45,060 nt of DNA from Aquibium carbonis (GTDB lineage: Bacteria > Pseudomonadota > Alphaproteobacteria > Rhizobiales > Rhizobiaceae). The notes under the pieces are model-generated. The model was not told where the DNA came from and did no database searches. It worked only from the letters and a program-made list of their open reading frames with translations. Where the stretch lies: positions 1 to 45,060 of the forward strand of contig NZ_RWKW01000073.1 of the NCBI RefSeq assembly GCF_003970795.1, in the 5' to 3' direction. Shown one piece after another: positions 1 through 7,800 of this stretch (within the stretch, counting starts at the first letter, position 1; the number at the start of each line of letters is the position of its first letter). Made by a program: the position numbers and the translations under genes.

Positions 1-889
1 CCGGCGCCGTGCGGCGGACGGCCGGTGCGGCGCCCGCGTCGCGCGCGCTGGCGGTCGCCACGGTCTGGAATTCCGAGCCGCTTTCTTCTTCCTCGTCGGC
101 GCCGCCGCCAAACAGGGTGGCCAGGAGCCCGCGGCCCGGCGTGCGCGTGCCGCTCGATCCGCTGCTGGAGGCAACGCTGATGGTCGCGCCGGTGCGGCCC
201 TTGGACTTGTAGGCGGCCAGCGCCTGCTCGTAATTGGGCAGCGGCTTGCCGTCGGAGGGGACATGCAGCGTTCCGCCGTTCGGGAACACCGAGACCAGCT
301 CCTGGCGATTCATGCGCGGCCAGTGCCGCACGTTGCCGACGTCGAGATGCACGAAGGGCGCGCCCGATGTCGGATAGTAGCCGACGCCGCCGCCGCCCAT
401 CACCAGGCCCGCATTGCGAAGATCGGCAAGCCTGACGCCGGGAATGTAGAAATCCATGGCGCGGCCGAGCGTATGCTGGCTGTTCTGTGCCACGCCCTTG
501 CTGCGGCCTCGCAGCATCGTGTTGGTGGCGGGAGAACGATAGGCCGACACGACATGGATGTAGTCGCGGCCGCGAACTCGCTGGTAGGCTTCCCAGACCA
601 GGTCGAAAAGCCGTGGATCCATCTTGGTCGGCTCGTTGCGGCGCCAGTCGCGGAGGAACCGGTTGAGTTCGTTCAGGCCGGACTGGATGTAGCGTCCGTC
701 CTTCTTGAACGTGATCTCGGCGCGTTCCTTGGTGTGGATGTAGTAGAGCTTGAGCGTCCGGGTCTCGGCATGGGCGCTGCCCGCGGCAAGAACCGTCGCC
801 AGCGCCAGGAACAGGGCCGCCAGGGTGAGCGCTGGCCGCGGAAAGAAGGCCAGCGGCCGACTTGCGAGGAAGGATGCACGAATGTTCAA
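1..889 (-). CDS. DUF882 / YcbK-type M15 peptidase, cut by left window edge
   Basis: Secreted or periplasmic zinc peptidase-like protein of the DUF882 (YcbK, peptidase M15A) family, expected to act on peptidoglycan cross-links. A hydrophobic N-terminal segment rich in Leu and Ala ends in SAHAE, a signal peptide. The zinc-binding pattern SxHxxGxAxD appears as SQHTLGRAMD at about 452-481, and a second ligand motif HLDVG follows at about 330-350. The segment beyond the domain is low-complexity (Ser/Gly, then an Asp/Glu run), and the C-terminus lies outside the window. There is no ATG upstream of the signal peptide in this frame. I placed the start at TTG 889, with TTG 895 as an alternative behind a weak AAGG. 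Family assignment is firm; start and substrate are uncertain. Confidence 0.8.
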   Translation of the reverse strand, partial: MNIRASFLASRPLAFFPRPALTLAALFLALATVLAAGSAHAETRTLKLYYIHTKERAEITFKKDGRYIQSGLNELNRFLRDWRRNEPTKMDPRLFDLVWEAYQRVRGRDYIHVVSAYRSPATNTMLRGRSKGVAQNSQHTLGRAMDFYIPGVRLADLRNAGLVMGGGGVGYYPTSGAPFVHLDVGNVRHWPRMNRQELVSVFPNGGTLHVPSDGKPLPNYEQALAAYKSKGRTGATISVASSSGSSGTRTPGRGLLATLFGGGADEEEESGSEFQTVATASARDAGAAPAVRRTAP

Positions 890-1137
890 AACCAATCGGC
901 CTTTTTGGCTTGTTTTTGTCCCCGACGATCAGGCGGAGCCGTCCACTCCGTCCGACTATCATTCCTAATGGTTAATCGCAGCTTATTGAAGAGGAAATGC
1001 GGTTACACCATGGCAACAAGGCGGTAGAAAACGGCCTCGGCCCCGTATGGTAAACCAAGTCTTGCCACGAATCGGGGCTGCCGGCGCCCGCCGAACGCGG
1101 GTGATTCGGCGTGTAGGGAGGCCGCGTTTCGGGATGA

Positions 1138-2652
1138 TCAGGAGGCGATTCGATCGGGCCGGCCAGCGTCCGGATCGATGCCGTGTTCCTTCAGCTTGCG
1201 GTAGAGCGTCGAGCGCCCGATGCCGAGCCGCCGCGCGACCTCGCTCATCTGGCCTTCATAGTGGTCGATGGCGAACTGGATCATGGCCAGTTCGACCTCG
1301 GCCAGCGAGCGCACGTTGCCGCGCTCGTCGAGCGCGTCGAGCACGCCCAGAAACGGCCGGATGATGCTCGCGCCATCGCCGGACGGGGTTCTTCCGGCCA
1401 GGTCTACGCCCTCCGGCGAACGGGTATCGGCCAGGTGGAACCCGGTCTCGTCGCCCGGTTCGACCTGCCCCACCTGGGCGCGGATCTGCGGAAAATCCTC
1501 GGAGGTGAGTGTCGAACCTTCGCACAGCACGACGGCGCGGAAGATCGCGTTTTCCAGCTGGCGGATGTTGCCGGGCCAGTCATAGGCCTTGAGAATGGCC
1601 ATCGCCTCGCCCGAAATCCCGGTGATGCGGCCGCCGGTTTCGGCTGCGCCGACCGTAGCGATGAAATGTCCGACCAGGTCCGCGATGTCCTCGCGCCGGT
1701 CGCGCAGCGGCGGCACGAAGATCGGGAAAACGTTCAGCCGATAGAACAGGTCCTCGCGGAACAGCCCGTCCTTGACCCGTTGCAAGAGGTCGCGGTGCGT
1801 GGCGGAAATCAGGCGGATGTCGACCTTGACCGCACCGCGGCCGCCCACCGGATCGATCTCACCCTCCTGCACCGCCCGCAGCAGCTTCACCTGCACGTCG
1901 AGCGGCAGGTCGCCGATCTCGTCGAGGAACAGCGTCCCATGATTGGCCTCCAGGAACTTGCCCTGGTGCTTCTCGGTCGCGCCCGTGAACGAGCCTTTCT
2001 CGTGGCCGAACAGGATGCTCTCGACGAGATTGTCCGGGATCGCGCCGCAATTGACGGTGACGAAGGCCTTGGAACGACGCGGGCCGCTGCCCTGGATCGC
2101 ACGGGCGATCACCTCCTTGCCGACGCCGGATTCCCCTTCGATCAGGATCGGGATGTTCGACGAGGCGGCCTTCTGCGCCAGCCGGATCACCCGGTCCATC
2201 GACGGGCTCTTGGTGACGAGGTCCTTGATGGTCAGTGTCGCGGGCGCCGCCGGGCGTGACCGGCGACTAGCCGTTTCGTGGGTCTCGACCTTGATGGCGT
2301 TGGCGATCGCCGCCTGCAGGCGCTCCGGCGAGACCGGCTTCACGACGAAGTCGAAGGCGCCGGCCCGCATGGCCGCCACCACCGTGTCGATCCCCGCCTG
2401 CGCAGTCTGCACGATCACCGGGATCATGACGCCCCGCTCGCGCATGATCCGCAGCACGGCCAGGCCGTCGGTTTCGGGCATCACCATGTCGAGGACCATC
2501 AGGGCAAAACCATCCGGTGCGGCCGCCAGCTTCTCCAGCGCGGCCTGACCGCCATCGGCGGACACCACGGGACGGCCTGTCCGGCTCACCGCCGCCTCGA
2601 GCAGGCGGCGCTGCACCGGATCGTCGTCGACAATGAGAATCGGCAGCGACAT
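1138..2652 (-). CDS. sigma-54-dependent response regulator (receiver-AAA-Fis)
   Basis: NtrC-type activator of sigma-54 RNA polymerase, 504 residues. An N-terminal receiver (about 1-120) has acidic residues at 10-12 and phospho-acceptor Asp55 in VLDMVMPETDG. The AAA+ domain (about 145-380) has a Walker A motif GESGVGKE, a Walker B motif FLDEIG, and the sigma-54 contact loop written GSFTGA rather than the usual GAFTGA. A poorly conserved linker of about 50 residues leads to a C-terminal Fis-type helix-turn-helix (SEVARRLGIGRSTLYRKLKEHG). No histidine kinase lies beside it, so the partner and regulon cannot be read from context. It is divergent from pepF across about 150 bases. Confidence 0.92.
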   Translation of the reverse strand: MSLPILIVDDDPVQRRLLEAAVSRTGRPVVSADGGQAALEKLAAAPDGFALMVLDMVMPETDGLAVLRIMRERGVMIPVIVQTAQAGIDTVVAAMRAGAFDFVVKPVSPERLQAAIANAIKVETHETASRRSRPAAPATLTIKDLVTKSPSMDRVIRLAQKAASSNIPILIEGESGVGKEVIARAIQGSGPRRSKAFVTVNCGAIPDNLVESILFGHEKGSFTGATEKHQGKFLEANHGTLFLDEIGDLPLDVQVKLLRAVQEGEIDPVGGRGAVKVDIRLISATHRDLLQRVKDGLFREDLFYRLNVFPIFVPPLRDRREDIADLVGHFIATVGAAETGGRITGISGEAMAILKAYDWPGNIRQLENAIFRAVVLCEGSTLTSEDFPQIRAQVGQVEPGDETGFHLADTRSPEGVDLAGRTPSGDGASIIRPFLGVLDALDERGNVRSLAEVELAMIQFAIDHYEGQMSEVARRLGIGRSTLYRKLKEHGIDPDAGRPDRIAS

Positions 2653-2801
2653 GAAGCCTTCGCAGGGTAAGATGTAGGGTCGACTATGATCTCTGGATCA
2701 TCATGGCACAGGGTTCTAAATAGGGGTTCAAGAAAGCCGGTGAACAAACCCTTTCGGAGCGTTGCACCGGGCCGCGACAGATTGGCGGACGAGGAAAAGA
2801 G

Positions 2802-4661
2802 ATGATGTTTCCGAGGATTGGACATGGGTCGGGCCGCCTGGCGGCGGCGGCGGCGCCGCGAATCGACGGCGCGGCGGCGGGCATGGGCGACCTGCCCGAA
2901 TGGAACCTCTCCGACCTCTATCCGGGTATGGACGCGCCCGACCTGCGGCTTGATCTCGCCCGCGCGCATTCCGACGCCGTCTCGTTCGAGGATGCTTGGA
3001 AGGGCAGGATCGCCGAAGCGGCGAAGGCGCCGGGCGATGGCCGGCTGGGCGCCATGATGCATGCCTATGAAGCGCTGGAAGAACTCATCGGCCGCATCGT
3101 GTCCTATGCCAGCCTCGTCTACGCCGGCGATACCAGCGATCCGAAGCGCGCCAAGCTCTATGGCGACATTCAGGAGAAGATGACCGATGCCAGTGCGCAT
3201 CTGCTCTTCTTCGCCCTCGAACTCAACCAGGTCGAGGAAGCCGACATCGAGGCTGCGCTCTCCGCCGACGAGGCCTTTGCCCGCTACCGCCCCTGGGTCG
3301 AGGATCTGCGCAAGGACAAGCCGTATCAGCTCGAGGACCGCGTCGAGCAGGTCTTCCACGAGAAGTCGGTGACCGGGCGCGGCGCCTGGAACCGCCTGTT
3401 CGACGAGACGATGTCGTCGCTGCGCTTCGCAGTCGACGGCGACGACCTGTCGCTGGAGCCGACGCTGAATCTCCTGCAGGATCCGGATCCGGCGAGGCGC
3501 CGCTCCGCCGCCGAGGCTCTGGCGAAGACCTTCAAGGACAATCTGCGCCTGTTCACGCTGATCACCAACACCCTGGCCAAGGACAAGGAGATCTCCGATC
3601 GCTGGCGCGGCTTCGAGGACATCGCCGATTCGCGCCATCTGGCCAATCGCGTCGAGCGCGAGGTGGTGGACGCGCTCGCCGCCGCCGTCCGTGACGCCTA
3701 TCCGCGGCTCTCCCACCGCTACTACGCCATGAAGGCTCGGTGGCTCGGAATGGATCAGATGAACCATTGGGACCGCAATGCGCCGCTGCCGGAAACGCCG
3801 CAGGCGGTGATCGGCTGGGCGGAAGCGCGGAACACGGTCCTGTCGGCCTATCAGAGCTTCTCACCCGAAATGGCCGAGATCGCGCGCGCCTTCTTCGACC
3901 GCAACTGGATCGACGCCCCGGTGCGCCCCGGCAAGGCGCCAGGCGCCTTCGCCCACCCGACGGTTCCCTCGGTGCACCCCTATGTGCTCCTGAACTACAT
4001 GGGCAAGCCGCGCGACGTGATGACCCTCGCCCACGAACTCGGCCACGGCGTGCACCAGGTGCTGGCCGGCCGGCAAGGCGCGCTGATGGCGTCGACGCCG
4101 CTGACGCTGGCCGAAACCGCGTCGGTGTTCGGCGAGATGCTCACCTTCCGCTCGCTTCTCGACAAGACCCGCGACCGGCGGGAGCGCAAGGCCATGCTGG
4201 CCCAGAAGGTCGAGGACATGATCAACACGGTCGTGCGCCAGATCGCCTTCTACGAATTCGAGCGCAAGGTCCACATCCAGCGCCGCCAGGGCGAACTGAC
4301 CGCCGACCAGCTCGGCGAATTCTGGCTCGAGGTTCAGGCCGAAAGCCTCGGACCGGCCATCCGGCTGCGCGAGGGCTACGAAGTGTTCTGGGCCTACATC
4401 CCCCACTTCATCCATTCGCCCTTCTACGTCTACGCCTACGCCTTCGGCGACTGCCTCGTGAACTCGCTCTACGCCGTCTACCAGAACGCCGAGAAAGGCT
4501 TCCAGGAGAAGTATTTCGACATGCTGCGGGCCGGCGGCACCAAGCACCATTCCGAACTGCTGACGCCCTTCGGCCTCGACGCCTCCGATCCCGGCTTCTG
4601 GGCCAAGGGGCTCTCGGTCATCGAGGGCCTGATCGACGAGCTGGAGGCGATGGAGGGGTGA
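2802..4661 (+). CDS. pepF: oligoendopeptidase F, M3 family
   Basis: Cytoplasmic zinc metallopeptidase that cleaves short peptides, 619 residues, near the usual 600 for the M3B family. The catalytic HExGH motif is HELGHGVHQ with the first His at residue 411; further family blocks include ETASVFGEMLTF and the C-terminal YAYAFGDCLV. The first 27 residues are Ala/Arg-rich and not typical of the family. An internal ATG at 2883 (MGDLPEWNLSDLYPG) marks where homology probably begins, but it has no better ribosome binding site than ATG 2802. The last 17 bases of the gene, including the stop, are repeated at 5796-5812 beyond an unknown two-gene cassette. Confidence 0.93.
   Translation: MMFPRIGHGSGRLAAAAAPRIDGAAAGMGDLPEWNLSDLYPGMDAPDLRLDLARAHSDAVSFEDAWKGRIAEAAKAPGDGRLGAMMHAYEALEELIGRIVSYASLVYAGDTSDPKRAKLYGDIQEKMTDASAHLLFFALELNQVEEADIEAALSADEAFARYRPWVEDLRKDKPYQLEDRVEQVFHEKSVTGRGAWNRLFDETMSSLRFAVDGDDLSLEPTLNLLQDPDPARRRSAAEALAKTFKDNLRLFTLITNTLAKDKEISDRWRGFEDIADSRHLANRVEREVVDALAAAVRDAYPRLSHRYYAMKARWLGMDQMNHWDRNAPLPETPQAVIGWAEARNTVLSAYQSFSPEMAEIARAFFDRNWIDAPVRPGKAPGAFAHPTVPSVHPYVLLNYMGKPRDVMTLAHELGHGVHQVLAGRQGALMASTPLTLAETASVFGEMLTFRSLLDKTRDRRERKAMLAQKVEDMINTVVRQIAFYEFERKVHIQRRQGELTADQLGEFWLEVQAESLGPAIRLREGYEVFWAYIPHFIHSPFYVYAYAFGDCLVNSLYAVYQNAEKGFQEKYFDMLRAGGTKHHSELLTPFGLDASDPGFWAKGLSVIEGLIDELEAMEG
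4645..4661 (+). repeat. 17-bp direct repeat, left copy (pepF 3' end)
   Basis: The sequence AGGCGATGGAGGGGTGA contains the pepF stop codon and recurs exactly at 5796-5812. The two copies bracket the unknown two-gene cassette at 4662-5795. It looks like an insertion boundary in which the pepF terminus was restored. Confidence 0.8.
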
Positions 4662-4703
4662 CTTGACGACCCGAGGTTGAATTTGTTTCATTCGCTTCGG
4701 GGG

Positions 4704-5252
4704 ATGAACATGAATCTGGACGAGAGATTCGGCAACGCTCTAGCGCCAGCGGGAGACGGTATTCGAACGGGCGAAGACCAGTATCGTCCTACCTCGCTTG
4801 CGATCCTGCGTCTCAATGGTCCCGGCATAGGGGAACGCATTGCGGCCAATCCGGTTATCGCCTACATGTTGGCGGTGCAAGACGGATGCCGTATATCGGG
4901 ATATCTCTGCGAGTCCGCGAATGTCTTGTGGATCGTGGATCACGACGGCCACCTGCGAATGGCGGTCGAGGAAGCATACCGGAGTGTCCCGTCGTTCGTA
5001 ACGATCCCTATCCTCAAGCGAAACGGAGCCGGCTCTTCCGGCTGGACGAAACTCGGGCATCCCTCTCTGTTGGAAAACCCTGACAAGCTCGCGCGGATCG
5101 GCGGCGAGTTGCGCTTCACGCGCAACCTCTGGGTCTTAACCAATCGGTCGGGCCGCTATGGCAGACTGCGCGGCAGGTCTCCAAATCATCTCCGGCATGT
5201 AGCGGAAGCCTTGGAGGCGCAAGGCGTCAGGGTAGACACGGATTTTCTCTAA
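4704..5252 (+). CDS. hypothetical protein with a C-terminal SGRY motif
   Basis: Unrecognised soluble protein of 182 residues from this start; an upstream start at 4677 would add nine. ATG 4704 follows a short purine run (CGGGG), and ATG 4710 is also in frame. No signal peptide or membrane helix is visible. The C-terminal third contains the run GHPSLL, GGELRF, LWVLTNRSGRYG and then a predicted helix with LRHVAEALEAQGVRV. That layout recalls hypothetical and polymorphic-toxin-associated proteins ending in 'GEI...NxSGHY...L..L...GV', but this is pattern memory and no function follows. Base and codon use is less GC-biased than in the neighbours. It is followed 26 bases later by another unknown gene, and both sit between 17-bp direct repeats. 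Confidence 0.65.
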   Translation: MNMNLDERFGNALAPAGDGIRTGEDQYRPTSLAILRLNGPGIGERIAANPVIAYMLAVQDGCRISGYLCESANVLWIVDHDGHLRMAVEEAYRSVPSFVTIPILKRNGAGSSGWTKLGHPSLLENPDKLARIGGELRFTRNLWVLTNRSGRYGRLRGRSPNHLRHVAEALEAQGVRVDTDFL

Positions 5253-5278
5253 CGGAGCGTCGGGAAGGCGGCTTTGCT

Positions 5279-5773
5279 ATGACTGACCTGATTGAAAATG
5301 CATTCAAACACGACTTGCGTCTAGACAAGTGGACCCGCGAGGAGTTGCGAAAGAGCATTCAGGACGGGAGCGGCCGGCAGCGCTTCTCGCGCGCCGTGTC
5401 CGATGTCCTAAGAGCCGCGAAGGGCAGTGACCCACACGTGCTCGAGGACCACTACCTACTCGGCGTCGCGGTAAGGGACGTGGTTCGAGGCCCGATGTCG
5501 CTGGCCATCGAAACCGTGTCCATGCCGATCGTCGCGTTCGTCTATGGCTTCACCGACGAACCGTTCGATCACGTGTTCGAGACCCGAGCGACTGAGGAGG
5601 TGAGACGACACCTGTTCGGCAAAACCGAACCAGCACGGATCTCGGGCTCCATGAAGGCATCGCATGGACGGCGCGCGCCAGAAAGAAAGAGCGCGGCACT
5701 GGAAACGACAGCCGGGAAAACCGGCGCTCAGCCGGTAAAAAGCGTCGATATCGCGATCGAATTGCTGCACTGA
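5279..5773 (+). CDS. hypothetical protein, second gene of the bracketed cassette
   Basis: Unrecognised protein of 164 residues. The first 60 residues are charged and helical (LDKWTREELRKSIQDG). A central block around 72-92 is fairly hydrophobic (PMSLAIETVSMPIVAFVYGF), possibly a buried helix rather than a membrane anchor. Residues 115-150 are basic and low-complexity (KASHGRRAPERKSA). It begins 26 bases after the preceding unknown gene on the same strand, so co-transcription is likely. There is no catalytic motif I can name. It could be the partner of the upstream gene in a two-gene module. Confidence 0.6.
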   Translation: MTDLIENAFKHDLRLDKWTREELRKSIQDGSGRQRFSRAVSDVLRAAKGSDPHVLEDHYLLGVAVRDVVRGPMSLAIETVSMPIVAFVYGFTDEPFDHVFETRATEEVRRHLFGKTEPARISGSMKASHGRRAPERKSAALETTAGKTGAQPVKSVDIAIELLH

Positions 5774-5795
5774 AAAGGTTCGCGGCAGGCGTGCA

Positions 5796-5812
5796 AGGCG
5801 ATGGAGGGGTGA
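5796..5812 (+). repeat. 17-bp direct repeat, right copy
   Basis: Exact second copy of AGGCGATGGAGGGGTGA, here non-coding, 1,151 bases downstream of the copy at the end of pepF. It is followed after about 50 bases by the ParD/ParE-like pair. Confidence 0.8.
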
Positions 5813-5864
5813 AACTGGCTCACGCCGGACAAGCCGTGTAGACTGCGGTGACAAGGAGATGGGA

Positions 5865-6122
5865 ATGAACATTCCGCTCAGCAAGCATCAGGCCGACTGG
5901 ATCGCCGAGCAGGTGCGGATCGGCCGTTATGCCTCCGAGATCGAGGCGATCGAGAACGCCGTGGCGGCGAAGATCGCGGATGAGGAGGATGTCCGGCTGC
6001 TTCGCGAGAAGCTGCGCCGATCGGAGGAGGATGTCGCTACCGGGCGGGTGGTCTCCTCGGACGAGGTTTTCGATCGCCTCCGTAGGAGGATTGAAGCGAT
6101 CGCCGCCGAAGGCAGGAAGTGA
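5865..6122 (+). CDS. ParD-like type II antitoxin
   Basis: Small protein of 85 residues resembling ParD-type ribbon-helix-helix antitoxins. The N-terminus MNIPLSKHQADWIAEQVRIGRYASEIEAIENAV fits a strand followed by two helices, and a charged C-terminal tail (residues ~45-85) would wrap the toxin. It should bind and neutralise the next gene's product and repress its own promoter. The chosen ATG lies six bases after AAGGAG; the ATG at 5859 abuts that motif and is less likely. Its TGA overlaps the GTG start of the toxin, indicating translational coupling. Confidence 0.82.
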   Translation: MNIPLSKHQADWIAEQVRIGRYASEIEAIENAVAAKIADEEDVRLLREKLRRSEEDVATGRVVSSDEVFDRLRRRIEAIAAEGRK

Positions 6123-6418
6123 GCCATTCCGTCCTTTTCACCGAGGAGGCGGAGAGCGACCTTGCGAACTTTGCCGACTATATCGCCGAGGACAATCCAC
6201 GACGTGCTCGCACAGTCGCGGACGAGCGCCAGGTATTCGTGACGGACAAGCTCTCGACTTTCCTGGTGTCGGGACCTGAAATCGGACTCCGTCGCTTCGT
6301 CGTTTTCGGCAACGACGTCATCCTGTACCGGATAGACGAGGCGGCACGCATCGTTCTGATCGAGGCGATCGTCGAAGGCCATCGAAACTGGCGCGAGGCC
6401 TTTGGCTCTTCAGCATGA
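6119..6418 (+). CDS. ParE/RelE-like type II toxin
   Basis: Small protein of 99 residues with the ParE/RelE toxin layout: SVLFTEEAESDLANFADYIAEDNPRRA (strand, then two helices), a middle strand with GLRRFVVFGNDVILYRID, and a closing strand IVLIEAIVEGHRNW. ParE members poison gyrase and RelE members cleave mRNA; the sequence alone does not separate them. It starts with GTG inside the antitoxin stop (GTGA). Its own TGA overlaps the ATG of the DUF3445 gene (ATGA), so toxin and downstream gene share one message. Confidence 0.82.
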   Translation: MSHSVLFTEEAESDLANFADYIAEDNPRRARTVADERQVFVTDKLSTFLVSGPEIGLRRFVVFGNDVILYRIDEAARIVLIEAIVEGHRNWREAFGSSA

Positions 6419-7329
6419 TCCTCCCCACCCACACGCCCTATGACGGTTCCGCGACGCCGTTCACCATCGGCCTGAAACAGCTCGATCCGGCCGCATGGCT
6501 CGAGGTCGACCGCCACTACGAGGCCTATCTGGCGCAGAAGCGCGGGCTGATCGCCAGCGACCGCGACACCGTCTTCCGCGCCGAACCCGACACGCTGGCC
6601 GCGCAGGCGGAGGTCTTGACCCTCGTCCGTGACCATCTGATCGGCGGCTTTCCGTCGATCTTCCCCGGCACGCGCCAGTGGGAGGCAGCACTTGCCGCGC
6701 TCGACCGGATCGGCGCGGAGGATCACCCGCCGCTGCTGGCCGCCTCGCTGCTGGTGCAGGAGGATCTGTTGCTCATGCGGCGTGGCGACGATGGCTGGCG
6801 GCTTGCCGCCGCATCGCTTTGCTTCCCCTCATCCTGGTCTCTCTCCGAAAAGTTCGGACGGCCTCTCGACGAAATCCATGGACCCGTTCCTGGCTTCGGC
6901 GCCGGCACGCGCCCTGCCGGGCTGATCGCGCGCATGTTCGACAATCTTCGCCTCGACCGGCCGGTCGAGCGCTTGAACTGGTCGCTTCAGACCGACCCGG
7001 CCCTGCACAAGCCGATGTCCTCGTCCCAGCGTGACGAACGCGCGGCGACGCGACAGGCTCGATTTGGCCCGGCGCCGATGGAGGCCGCCTTCATCCGCGT
7101 CGAGCGGCAGACGCTGCGCAAGCTGCCGGTGTCGGGCGACGTGCTGTTCACGATCCGAATTTTCGTCGACCCGATGGCCGCTTTGGCGCGCCACCCGGAG
7201 CGCGCCGCGCTTTCCAGCTCGTTCGCAGCTCAGTTGTCGGCGATGGATGCCGAGCAGCTCGACTACAAGGGATTGTCCGCCGACCGCGACAGGCTGGTCG
7301 AAGCGCTTGAGACGATGGCGCGGGCCTGA
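6415..7329 (+). CDS. DUF3445 protein (heme-dependent oxidative N-demethylase family)
   Basis: Protein of 304 residues matching the DUF3445 family, annotated as heme-dependent oxidative N-demethylase-like. Family landmarks are PFTIGLKQLDPAAWLEVD near the start, LVQEDLLLM around 115, ASLCFPSSWSLSEKFGRPLDEIHGPVPGF around 133-165, and LNWSLQTDPALHKP around 185. It is probably a cytoplasmic redox enzyme acting on a small N-methylated substrate, but its substrate is unknown. The ATG overlaps the stop of the ParE-like toxin by four bases, an unusual coupling for a metabolic gene. Confidence 0.85.
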   Translation: MILPTHTPYDGSATPFTIGLKQLDPAAWLEVDRHYEAYLAQKRGLIASDRDTVFRAEPDTLAAQAEVLTLVRDHLIGGFPSIFPGTRQWEAALAALDRIGAEDHPPLLAASLLVQEDLLLMRRGDDGWRLAAASLCFPSSWSLSEKFGRPLDEIHGPVPGFGAGTRPAGLIARMFDNLRLDRPVERLNWSLQTDPALHKPMSSSQRDERAATRQARFGPAPMEAAFIRVERQTLRKLPVSGDVLFTIRIFVDPMAALARHPERAALSSSFAAQLSAMDAEQLDYKGLSADRDRLVEALETMARA

Positions 7330-7397
7330 TCCCGGCGGCGGCGCGCCGGTCGAGCCGTCGTTTCAGTGCCTGTATCAAGAAGCGTCAGGCCGAGACG

Positions 7398-7473
7398 AAA
7401 ATCGCGATTTCGAGAACCGGAGCGCAGCGTACATTCGGGTACGTGAGCACCGGAAGCGCAGAAATTGCGATTT
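7398..7473. repeat. intergenic repeat element with a central hairpin
   Basis: The spacer between two convergent genes holds a composite repeat. ATCGCGATTT (7401-7410) and ACCGGAGCGCAG (7416-7427) are followed by a hairpin CGTAC-ATTCGG-GTACG (7428-7443). After it come ACCGGAAGCGCAG (7449-7461) and ATTGCGATTT (7464-7473). It resembles short extragenic elements I recall between rhizobial genes. It could help end transcription from both sides, though there is no long T-run. Confidence 0.6.
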
Positions 7474-7506
7474 GCAGCCCGGCCTGGCGCGTTTTGAATC
7501 AGGCAC

Positions 7507-7800
7507 TCAGATGCCGGAGCCGAACAGTTCCTCCCCCTCTTCCCAGGGTGTCGGCCGAGCGGCCGCGCCGGCTCTCGGCAGCGGCATCCAGCATCTCAGC
7601 TCCGGCTCGGCATAGCCGATGATCTGGCCCGGATGGGAATCGGCCGACCGCCAGCCTTCCGCGCCGAACTGGTCGGCACGCGCCCAATGGGCGACATCGA
7701 CGTCGGCGGCCCCCTGCTCTGACGCGCGCACCGTTACCAGGATGCGGGTCCCGTCGCGCGGCGCGAATTTCATGTGCCGCCAGCCTTCCGTCTCGTCCAT
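7507..7800 (-). CDS. possible independently translated 97-residue protein
   Basis: The C-terminal part of the preceding frame has its own ATG at 7800 with a good ribosome binding site (GGGAGG, six bases before the start). It would give 97 residues with the features WRHMKFAPRDGTRILV and AHWARADQFGAEGWRSADSHPGQIIGY, typical of small rhizobial hypothetical proteins containing an 'APRDGTxIL' motif. No function is known to me. Listed separately because internal initiation is plausible. Confidence 0.45.
   Translation of the reverse strand: MDETEGWRHMKFAPRDGTRILVTVRASEQGAADVDVAHWARADQFGAEGWRSADSHPGQIIGYAEPELRCWMPLPRAGAAARPTPWEEGEELFGSGI

Noticed and set aside
972..986. CtrA-like pattern TTAA-N7-TTAT upstream of the DUF882 gene.
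   Set aside because: One half-site is imperfect and there is no second box, so the evidence is too weak for a regulatory call.
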